A program made the position numbers and the translations under genes. Below the pieces are notes generated by a model. The model saw only the letters and a list, made by a program, of their open reading frames with translations. It had not been told where the DNA came from and searched no databases. Shown here piece by piece: positions 48,201-60,200 of a DNA stretch of 64,000 bases. The DNA is from Gerris lacustris (Eukaryota > Arthropoda > Insecta > Hemiptera > Gerridae), in NCBI GenBank assembly GCA_951217055.1, contig OX578280.1:38763628-38827627 (forward strand), written 5' to 3'. Numbering within the stretch: position 1 is the first letter of the stretch; each line of letters starts with the position of its first letter.

Positions 48201-51200
48201 TAAATGAAGAAAAGCCCAAAACACAACCTGATTAGTAACAAACATTTGTTATTTAGCTTTAGAATTAGTTGTAATCCGTAATTTGACAAAATATATAATA
48301 TTCAAAATAAATTTAAAACTCACACACAAAAATAAATAAATAAATAAAAAAATAATTTAAAAAGAAGAATGAATTAATTTACCTTTCACCCAAGAACATG
48401 AAAACCAAATCACCTCACAGATAGAAATATTATTCCAAGTTAAAATCAAAGCACATAAAAACAAAATAAAATCACCAAAGAGCAAACTCTGCAGAAAAAC
48501 TGAAATTAAAATGCAATTAATAAAGCTGTGATGTGTTCAAGAATTGAGTCGATGAAGGACATGAGTTCACTTTACTATGTGATGGTTAGGTTAGGACGGT
48601 GTTAGATATGGGTTGTGGATAGTTAGGCTTCGTATAGTTACATTCCTACAGTCAATACAACAATATATGCTCAATAAACCACTAACAATACTCTCTTCTA
48701 GAGCCAACTGGCCCTTCTGACATATGCTTCATGCAAGCTGGGTGCAATCAAAATTTTTTTATATTTTTTGTAAGGCTAATGACACACTTCGCCACCCGGT
48801 CAGCAATGAGAATAGAATGCAACCTGCCACACGAGGTGGCGCCACCCGCCGAGTGGGACTACCTGGTCGACCGTACCACAGTCTAGCCGCCACCTGGTGG
48901 CAAAGTGTGTCACTACCCTAAAAGCAACGACACTGCTATGAAATGCATGGAGATAAACATCTCTTGATCCAGTTTTAAAGAGAAATAACAATGTTTTAAA
49001 CAATATCTTCCATAATTTTAATAAAACTTCATATAAATTGTCAAAAGTACTATTGAAACAGGCCTTAGACAAAATTGAGAGAAATGTATTTCAGTTCTAA
49101 ATTTGGAGACGTTGCTGCCAAAAACTAAAAAAAAATTAAAACAAGTTCCGACAATTTTGATTAAAAAAAAGATTTTGTAGTCATTTTATAAATGAATTTA
49201 AGGGTTTGATTACATTTTTCAGATTGGTTTTTGTAGCCCTATCGTGTTACAAATGTATGGATTTTGTTTCAGGGGTCCAAACTATTGAGTGAAATGGGAT
49301 GGAAGATTGACTATAGGTTGATCACGCTTACTCTAGTAGGCTAATAAAGCGACTGTGGTTATTAAAATTGATTATAAATAACATTGCGTTCATGTTATGT
49401 ACAATTAATATACCGTACCACACTTTTTAACATTTAAGAATCCCAGCCAAAGCACCTTTAACACACCCCAAACATAAAAACCACAAACAGACTTAAAAAC
49501 TAATTAAGAAAATCAAGCACCTCAGTCAAAAATAATTTCAAACTTTAATAACAAACAAATAAAATAAATAAATACAAAATGATTGATAAATAGAAAGATA
49601 CAAGTTGATTAAACTCTGTGAACAAACAACTAAATGTCTAGAAGTTAAATCCAAAACAAACATTATGTTTCTTCAAAATCATATGAGCCCCAGTCAAAAA
49701 AAATTACAATTAGATTTTATGTGTTGTATTTAATTAAGCTCATTAAAGGTTTGAAAGGAAACTACCTCTAACCACCTTTATACATTGGTTTCAAATAAAT
49801 ATTTAGTAATTTTGTGAAGTAGCAACTTTTATTTAGAATGTATGTACAGTCAATCTTTAACTTTCAAAATATTACGGTCCCAAACAAACCCAGCAAATTT
49901 TTAAATCGCGAATTTTAAGTCAATAAATATATGGGAGGGTAGATATAGGGGGAAGTTAACTTCATAAAATAACACCATAACTAAATGACATTAAAAATGA
50001 CAATAGGAAATATTTAAATGCAGACAGGTGGAAATGACATTAGTCTGTCTGTAGGGAATATTTACATGCAGACAGGACAGAATGACATCAGTCTGTTTGT
50101 AAGGAATATTTGAATGTAGACAGGTCGGAACAACATCAGTCTGTCTGTAGGGAATTATTTGAAAGTGATATGTTGATAGCTAGGAATGCCCAGGTGGTCA
50201 CTTGGTTTATTGTCCTCCATATTCATAACAATTAATTCAATTATATAAAAGAAAAAGAAAGTGTCACAATGCATTATAGAATACAAATAACAAGCTATGT
50301 AGTTTGTTTTCACATAAGTAAAACTGTTAGATATATATGTGGTAGTTAATACTGGAATATAAATAAATAAGTGATCTGGTAAGAAAATAAATTTTACTAA
50401 CAATTGAAAACAACTAAAAACTCATTCATAACTAAACCCTTCCCAATAACTAATAAAATAATCCATCTGATAAGTAATGTTTCTATAGTCTACACCTAAA
50501 TGCAGCAACACATTCAATAAATATATACATTTTCTTAAATAATTATATTAAACAGATACAAATGGCAGAGAAAAAGCTAAAAAAATATTAGGCAAAAGGC
50601 AAAATAAATAAGACAAATATAAATTTAAAAAATAAATTAAATAAATTAAAAGCAAACCAATTAACAGGTTTATTCTTACAAAGAAAAATAAGAAATCTCA
50701 ATCATTTAAATGGTAATTTACATCTAAATGAGAAAAACAAAATATTTCCGTGGAATTTAAATTCATGAACAAGAAAAGTTGAACGGAAATTAGGATTAAG
50801 TACTAATGATATAGGTACAGTATTTGTAATTTAAATTGCACAAAATAAAAAATGCATTTGAACACTTTACAATTACAAATAACGGATTCAAACAAAATAA
50901 TGCTAAGGGAAACAACGTTAACAAAAACAAGTTATTAGAAAAAATAAATTTATAATACTTAGAAGAAAAGAGTTGACTTAACATGCCAAGAGAACCACCT
51001 TGATGGAGTCGACTTACACACCATTTTTTTTTAATAACAAGCTTTTAAATTGAGCGGTTTCCATTAAAAGTCAATAGTATATATATATTATGTGTGCACC
51101 CTGTTTAAAGAAGATTAAAATCCCAACAAAAGCTCTGTTTTCAACACATGCTTGTTACAATGTAAATTCAATCTACATATTGATGCAATTATGTATCCTC

Positions 51201-54200
51201 CTCATCAAAACACAAATAATTTACATTTACTTAACAAATAAAATTAGGTATCGAATAAAGCCTACTATCTCTTTTTTCTAATAGTTAAATCAAATAAAAT
51301 GTAATAAATAAATAAATAAATAGCATCAAGACAAATGTGATTTAGGCAAGGCTCCATAAGCATGAGTCCACTGGTGAGATTCAGACTCCCAGACTCCTGT
51401 ACCTTTTATTAATTAAACCAAGTTAATCACTAGAAATTATGGGCTAACCGTAAAAAAAATGTACTTTTTAACAGAATAAAATAAATATAGATATTAGTTG
51501 TGAGAGAAACAACATTTTTTTTTTATTGTAGGTACTTCTAGGATTCTAACTAAATATTTTCACATGAATTATAGCAGTTTATTTTACAATGTTTTTATGA
51601 GTGACCTACAGTAGCCAAGGAACCCAGTGCAGCTGTTTGCACCATACACAATGCCTCCACCGTACAACATATTAATACAATAGAGTCTCGCTAATCCGGA
51701 TTTGATGGGAATCAGTTCTAAAATGTTGGTAAAATAAGTTCAGAAGGGTAAAACTATTAAAATCGATGTTATTATCTAACTTAAGTCCACTATGTCTGGA
51801 TTAACAGAATGTCTGGACTAGCGGATCTGGATTAGAGAGATTCTACTGTACCTACAAATGTACACATGTTGCCAACATTAGAACCCTCATATTATAAATA
51901 CTCGTGTGCTATTAGTCTTTTTAATGAATAAAAATATTAAAGTCAAAAATTATTTCAATATAAATATGTACATATCTTGAAATACTTAAACTTAATGGAA
52001 AACAAAATACTATTGATAAACTATGATAATTAGAAATACCGGTAATGAGGTTAAATTATAAAATTACATAAATTATAAAGGAAAAAAGATGTATTTGGTC
52101 AAAATATTTTTGTTTGTTGAAGACTAAGGGTTTGCTGTAGTCAGTATTCAGGACTGAGTTCAAACGAGGTCTCGTATATGGTGTAAAGTCGGTGGTTAGA
52201 AGGGGTTATGTAACCTTGGTCTGTCACATCGGGATTGCCATACTCGTCATTGATTTCGGTGTAATCCTCGGGTCGGTAACCTGAAATATCTTCTTCTTGG
52301 AATGATTCCTCCGTTTGGCATGAAACCGATGACACGTTGACCGAGATCTCATGCAGGTAACTCTCTATATCTTTATCAGGATCGTCTTCATCATCGATAC
52401 TCCCCATTATAAAAGCTGTATTATGATCGATAATTTGAGTGGTATCGCTTACAAATTCCAAGCTCGAGAGAAACTCTAGAGTAGTTGATGACTTGTCGTA
52501 AGTGCTAAAATCGGCACCGGTACTCGTGCTGACAGATTCACAGTTACCCAGCGAGTAAAACGTTTCGGTTCCCGATGAAATGGAACTGGATGGTATAGAA
52601 AAGTAAGATTCGGAACGAGCCGACATAACAATTTGTTCTCTGCTCGAAATTGTGGATCCATCTTCGTCAAACTGTTCATCACAATCGACCTGGCTACTTG
52701 CAAAATCCGGAACCATGAGTGGGAATACTTGCACTCTTGCATTCAGGTTTAAATTGATATCGGCTGTTTGAATGAGTCCGTTATTAAATTGAGGCAAGCT
52801 GTAGTGTAGAGATGAGACATCAGACTGTTCTGTCGTATTAAGTTTTGGTGTTCCACTTTCAATTCTACAATTATTAGATAAATGAGATGGATAATTAAAA
52901 CTTTTCGAACAATAATTATTGGTGGCTTGGGAACCTCGTTCTGAGTCATTCCAACCACCGAGTCTTCTCTTAAAAGATGAATTCCTCTTGTAAAGGGTAG
53001 CTTTTATCGGACGATTTAAGTCATAAGAATTGCAGCATTTGTGCTTGGAGAATTTCTTCTTTAGAGTAACGATAATTTTGTTTATTTTTTTATAGTCAGA
53101 AAACAAACTATCGATAGGATCTTTCATCGAGACAGCAAAACATTTTAGGCAATCTTTATACATTTTAGTTGTGGCGGAGCTACTGTTGTCAGAACAATTT
53201 GAATAAGCATTTACAGAAGAATAAGGAAGACTATACATTTCAGAAGGCTTTGGAGAAGTTATTTCTACATTACAGCTTGGAGAGAGCTCAAGCTGGTTAC
53301 AAGTCAAGTTCGTAGACATAAGTTGACAAGAGATAACATTGTCAGTTTCAAGAAAACGAGTCTGAATGCTATCAAATAGATTTGTATGTTGAGTGTTGTG
53401 CTTCAGTTGATGGTGAGTAGAGTTGATGTCATAGTGCTCCTGGTGCTGGTAAGAAGGGCTGCTTTCATTAAGCGAGTATAATACATTGCCACTATCACTT
53501 AACTCTGAATCCGAATCTACACAAACGTAATCGTCGCAAATGTAAACATCACAGTTGTCAAACTCACAGTCCCCCTCTTCTTTAAAGGTCCCAACTGAAA
53601 TGCTGTCTGTCTCACTAGATTTGTAGGAACCTTTCGTCAAGGTAGAACTTGCAAAACTTCTAGATAAATCTGGTAAGCTCAAACACCTCTCAAATCCGGA
53701 CACTAGAGTATAGTAGGAACAGACTGTGGACTTATCTGGCATCCTGTAAGTGTTATAATTGAGAAGTTGTTTGACATTGAACAATAAGCCGTTATAATCT
53801 CCAAGAAATATGTTGGGCAGACTTCTGGTTTTCTTTAAAACTTTAGGAGAAGTTAAATAAGGTCGTGTCGGGGATAACGGGTGGCTTAAACAAGAATTGC
53901 AGAGGGAATTCCGATCGAAACCAGGGCAGATATTACAGACGTTTTCTTTAATTAGAAATTCGTCGGTAGAAGATATAGTGGGCCTGTTGGGGATGTCATC
54001 TTCGGACGTGGACATCCTTACACCGCTGCTTCCACTTGAATCCACTGAAAACCCTTCCTTTGAGTTCTCTGAAAGACTCCATTCTATAACTTTATCCGGA
54101 TCGATGGTTCCTTTAAATCCGACATTTGTTTTAACAGTTAATTCCGAAAACACAGCTGAGTCTTCAGACAGTCCACAGCAAATATCACCTAAATCGTCTT

Positions 54201-57200
54201 TCCCGTTGATAGACTCGATAGAATGTTGACTGCTCGAAGTAGAAGAATGGTTCTGTTTAATGTCTTCCTGGGTTTCATTACCAGACAGGTATCTGTTCAT
54301 CAGATACTTCTTTCCAGTGAAAATATTTTCATTGACGATCGCAGGGGTACTGTAAGTTTCGACATTACAGATTCTGTCTTCTTCTAAAACACTGGTTAAA
54401 ATATCCTCGTTTACACTGTATTCAACCAAACTCTCATTATCATAATGAGCTTTCGTACTGACATTATCAGGATCTGCTTCAAACACTTCTTTGGGATCAA
54501 AATCCCTGTAAAACTGGTACAGATCTTTCCCATCAACTGACAACTTTAAACTTCTATCCTTTCCCTCGTCAAAATGATGACCATCTAAGAAAAGTATTCT
54601 TGCATCCACTTGGGAGAGATGCCCCTGCTGTGGGAGTGATGTCTCTATCAGTGAGGTTCCTGTTACAAAGTCACCCCTTCTGTCACATCTATAGTGGTGA
54701 GAGGCATCATGTGTTGCATGTGGGAACTTTATAGAACCAAATGGATTAAAATTTGCTCCACTAATATTAATGTCACTTTTTTTATTTTGGAGAACATCAA
54801 CTTGATGCAAGCTGTTGTCACTTTTTATATAATTTATTTTTTCATTCTGAGTGAATTGGCTACAGCTGTCGACTTGTTCTTTAACAGGTTGGTCATCGTT
54901 TAAGACTAGTCGGTCGTTATCTTTACAATAGACATATTTCATATTCGGCTTTAAGAAGTTAAAATTATCCTGTTGGAAGGTTTCACCTGCCTCCGAATGT
55001 TTGAGTGGTGTTTCTTCACAACTGGTTGAGTGACCGGTATCAGTGAAACTGACATTAAAGACCTGATTATCATGGGAGCCATTGGTTTCAAACAACACCG
55101 AGTTTCTGAAGTCAGATTGAAATTGATTTTTAACTACCACTGCTATTTTGGTGGTGTTTGTGTGATGTGTTATGTAAAGGTCATCCGAGTTGTTATCTTG
55201 GTTGATGTGAAAGTCGGAAAGGAGTTCGGACAAGACAAATGAATCGAGATTTTTAGGTAAGTTACAAGGAGAGACTAGTTTCTCAGACATAGATTCACAT
55301 CCTTGAAAATCATCACCGATATGGGACTCAATTGCACCTGAGTTTTGTTCTTTATGTTTAGTCGGGTCTTCTGAAGATGACCCGCTCGTCTGAGTCATCG
55401 TCTCTTCAGATGTGAAATCTGTGCTATCAAGACTTGGACGTCGACTTGTAACCTCGGGTATTTCAATTATAGTACAAGAGGTCATCTCGTCTTCACAACT
55501 CTTCTCATTTCTGTCCTTGCACAAATCATCATCAACATTTCGGTGGAAGTTGACCCTAAATTTGTCTTTGAGTTGGTCGATTACAGAATCCATGGCCAGT
55601 TTCCTGACAACAGGTCGTTTCTTGGAGTGAGAAACTGCTGTGAAACCTACAGGTTTCAAAATACAACACAGATCCTCTTCCTCCGTCTCTTTAATCGTCA
55701 AAATGGTTTGTGTGGATCTGTCTGATGTTTCGACATTGTCATTGATAGTGTTTCTTCTCCTGTCAAACGACTCCTCGCAAAACCAACACTGTTTACTACC
55801 CCGTCGGTCCACCGACTTGCTAGATTTCTTAAGGGATGTAATGTCGACAACCATGGGTCGTTGTTTACAAGCAGGTGACGGTGAAAACCCGAATCTTGCA
55901 TAGCACCTTATTCTTTCCATCCCAAGTTTTCTCGGACCATCTATTCATATACAAATTGAAAAATAATGAGAGGAATAATAATAAATGTATATATGGCCCT
56001 TTTATTCAACTCGTCAATATTGTTTATCAATCAAGAATCTTAAATAACAATACACATACAGTATAAACAAAACAGTTTAAACATTTAACTGGTTTTAAAA
56101 TACATCAAGCACAAGTTCTAGCAACAACTACAAGCGACGATACAGCTCTAAGTAGCAACAAGGAGACAAGCACCTAGTTGAGACTTACTAGCACCACAAG
56201 TCATGTTTGCGTTACCTTTGGAGACGCTGTGGTTTTCCGACTTTACATTCCTGTTGTCTTTGTTAAAGGTATTCTGGTGAGCTACTACTCATGCAGTGAG
56301 CGTCATGCAAACAAACAGAGAGAAAGTAAAACACAGTTAAATTCACTTGTTGCTTGTCAAATATAAAACTAAAAATTACTATGTTAATATACAAACAAAG
56401 AAATCGTGAGAAAATATTCCAGGTGCATCCCTGGATCAAAAACTAGGAATTTGGGAATCCAGACCGACACAGATTATTCAGATGAGGTCTTTAAACAAGG
56501 TTACGTCAAGTTTTAAACTCTTTCTTTTCTCCCTTGGAAACTTGATACCACTGATGAGCCCCCAACCCAAGCTTTTTGCTTCTACACTAGACGCTTTTAT
56601 TGCTATATCTCACTCGCAGAATAACTAATAAGTCATATAGTCTAAAGTTTCCATCTGATTTTTCATTTAGCAATAGAGCTGGATTTGAGAGAAAGAAGTT
56701 AAATTATATAGATACATAAAAGAAGATAATTAAACATAATGTAGAAATATGACCTAAGTTGTCAAACTTCTGTAAATACTAGCCTAATCATTGACCAATT
56801 AAAAATGACATTTGACTGTAAAGAGATACGTCTTTAGTTATTGAATTGATATTAGATAAGATAAAAGTGTAGGAGCATTGTTATGCTATTATCATGTTGG
56901 TGATGGATACAGCCACTAACACTAACAAAACCAATAAGTTTATATTGACCAGGAGCTTTTGACAGACAATAATTACTACTCTCACCACTATACTAAAATA
57001 AAGTGTTTACATAAAGTGCCCAATACTAGATTGGCTATTTTTTGCATTAGAAAACAATAATTAATAACCTTTTTGAAGAAACTACAATTCTTACATAATA
57101 ATCCGATACTGACCTTTTTTTCTGACTCAAATAAAGGCTTTGTAGTAAACTCTAACCTTTTTAAACAAATCCTTCCCCATTACAAAACAAAACAGAATAA

Positions 57201-60200
57201 ACAAGAATGACTTTGTATAAGAAAAAAAAAAATAATAATAATTACCCAAATACAAATCCTTACCGCAAGATGAAATAACACAAGATCCAAAATTTATAGC
57301 AGAGAGAAGTATTTGTGGGATTTAAAAACTTCAGTGCTCTCCCCCCCCCCCCCCCCCCCCCCCGCTTTAACTGCACAACAATTTAGCATACTTTCATGTT
57401 GACTGAAATTAAATCCTGTTTACTTCCATTCTAAGATTATTATTTTTTTTTTTTCTAATAATTTTTTCATCTTTAATACTATCATTAAAACTTTGGTGAT
57501 ATCAGAGGATTGGTATTGTTAAGCAGAGATTTAACCGACACCTGCAGATTAACGACAACCAGTGCTTTGCTTCTAACCCTTAGCATTTTCAAAACCCCAA
57601 TGTTGTTAACCAACAGATTCAGTTCAAACACAAGAATCTTACCTTTGACAGTAACAAGAGTTTTCCTTGTTTCTTCAGGGGAAGAAAGAAAGACATCATC
57701 TACAGTAACAAGAAAATATTAACATGCTTAGCTATCAAAGTGTCTAGTAACACACTACATGCTCTCTATATGCTCATCTATATCACAACTAAATCTATAA
57801 CATTCCACATGCTACAAAAATAAAAATAGTAAACTAAAAGCTAAGGCAAACAAATTAAAAGAAAAAGTTTAAAGAAAAATAAACAAAAATAAATTAACTC
57901 ATAAAAGCTAAATTTTAAGAAAAAAGCTGAAGTAAGTGTCAAACTCAATAAATCAACTTTACAAAAAATAATATAAAATCAAAATTAATAGGAAGCATGG
58001 TTAATGCTGTTGGTGTTCTAGTAGTAGTTTTAGTTGTTGACAAGACATCACACAGCAAGTGTTACCATAAGATCTGTGTGAAAACTAAATGTGTCCATCC
58101 CATTCAAGAGAGCAATTAAGAGGGTGTGTGAGAATTACAAAGAAACCTCTACTAATGTAGTGTATAAAGCATTGTCTCAAGAACTGAATGCAACTACTGC
58201 ATATGCAGGGGTATGTCACTCAGGGAGTATCAGTATGAAGCAAAGACACCCAATACAGCTTCTAAGGCAAATCGTGGAGAAAAATTATACAATTGGGATT
58301 TGTCCAAAAGTCCACTGTTGGCTAAGTGAATTGAAATTTGTATTGTCTTTTAACAACCTCAAAATTTTAAGTTATTTTACAACAGAATACAATTTGTAAG
58401 CTAATTACTGTAATTGGTTACATTTAACAAGTGACTAGGAACAACCAACAAGAATAATTAATAAACAACTCTCTACTGAAATATTCAAGATAAATATATG
58501 ATTCGAGATAAATATATAAATAGTTTGTGTGGTTTTACCATCACTCAGCACATATTCAGCTTGGCTCGGAACAGGGGCAGTTTTAGTTTCTATCCGAAGA
58601 ACTCGAGGCTCTGAAACACATAATATTTCATAAGTACTAATTACTGTTCATTTAGATTGCATCAGCAGTTTGGCCACCACAATTCAATACCTACTCACTA
58701 CTCACCCCGACCAAGTACAAGTTTCCCATAAAAAAAAAAATATTTATTTATCAGTTTCCAATTTAAATCTCCAATCAGCAAGAATGTCATCAATTTAATT
58801 ATCAAGAAGGCTTAAAATTTTGTTAACATGCATTTACCCTCTTCCATAGCAAAGTCACTTAACTTATTTATTTTTACTTTTTTGTTTTTTACTTTTTCAT
58901 AATTATAGAAGTAAGGATAAAACGTTAATAAACATTGAAAAGGACTCTAATTGACCAGTATAACTTAAGGAGAATAATGGAAAGCCAAATGCTCAAATTT
59001 GAAGGATTATGCATAACGGTAAACTATATATTTGGGACCTATTGTAGAGTAGCTAGGTGCCGACATTCCCTTGAGCAAGAAAGTTGACTGGCCATGAGGA
59101 GGAAGTGTATAAAGCACCATCAACTCAATCAAAGAAGATGTCAAGTGCTTGTGATGGGATGCTACTTCGAGTATTTTATTGCCATATTGTTACATTTTAA
59201 CTACTGAAAGACTGTGAGAAAACCAACCTGTTCTTGAGTCCTCGTCGGTTTCACTAGGTGGAGACTTGAGACCGGACGGAGGCAGAGCAGCACTCGATGA
59301 CAACGCCTCACTTTCACTCACCTCCTCGTCATCTAAATACAACAATACACATTCACGTCTCTGTCGTACTACCATGTCCAATCCACAATCCGTTAATCTT
59401 AAGTTTTAGTATTTCAACAAACCTCTTGCTAATCTAACTTTTTACTTCTCACCTTGTTTTTTTTTTTACAACCTTGTTTCTAAGTGTAAATAGAATTTTT
59501 AAAAATTAAAGGGTTTCAAGCACCAGTGCTTTCTACATAACTAGTACAGGAAACATTGACATAAAAAAGTCTTGAAAAACAGAGGTAAATTGAAATACTA
59601 AACTGAGTTATTTATATGAGAAAATTAAAGTGAACTTTTGAAATGTAATTGGCCATTAGAAGAAAACGGTTTGGGTAATTACATGATTCTCCCCTCTGTT
59701 TTCTGGTGACGGTTCGCTTGTAATCCTCGATCTCCTGAGCTGAGATAGAGTCGAAGGGGTTCTTAGCGTAGGGTGTCTTGTACACAGTGGCATTGTGTTG
59801 GAACTCTCTCTGTATGATGCCTTTAGATGCGGCTCCGACCAGCACCACTTGATCCCCTGCACTTAGGTTGGCATCCTAAACAACACATATCATACACTTC
59901 AACACCACTTGCGAAAATCGAATAGTTGTTCAAAACTCATCGAACACTATAAAATACTTAATAATTCTCTGACTGATTTTTACATTTATTGTCATTTGTC
60001 GTAACATTTATTGTGCAGATTTAGAAGTTCAAGACAATAAGTGGAGAGTCAACAATTGACACTTGTTGCAAGAATGAATTAGTGATTGACATTCTAAGCG
60101 GGTCTAGTTGCTATCTCTTAAGACTGATCCCTGCACTGTATAGAGAAACTCATTATAGAGAAATTATGAGCCTACATTTTGAAATATATTGTTAATGATA

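Noticed and set aside
53897..55903. Several plus-strand frames of 60-110 codons
   Set aside because: They are antisense shadows of the giant hts exon.
58091..58399. 102-codon plus-strand frame in an hts intron (starts MSIPFKRAIKRVCENYK)
   Set aside because: Faintly like a decayed transposase N-terminus, but no motif could be fixed and no terminal repeats are nearby; not reported as a gene.
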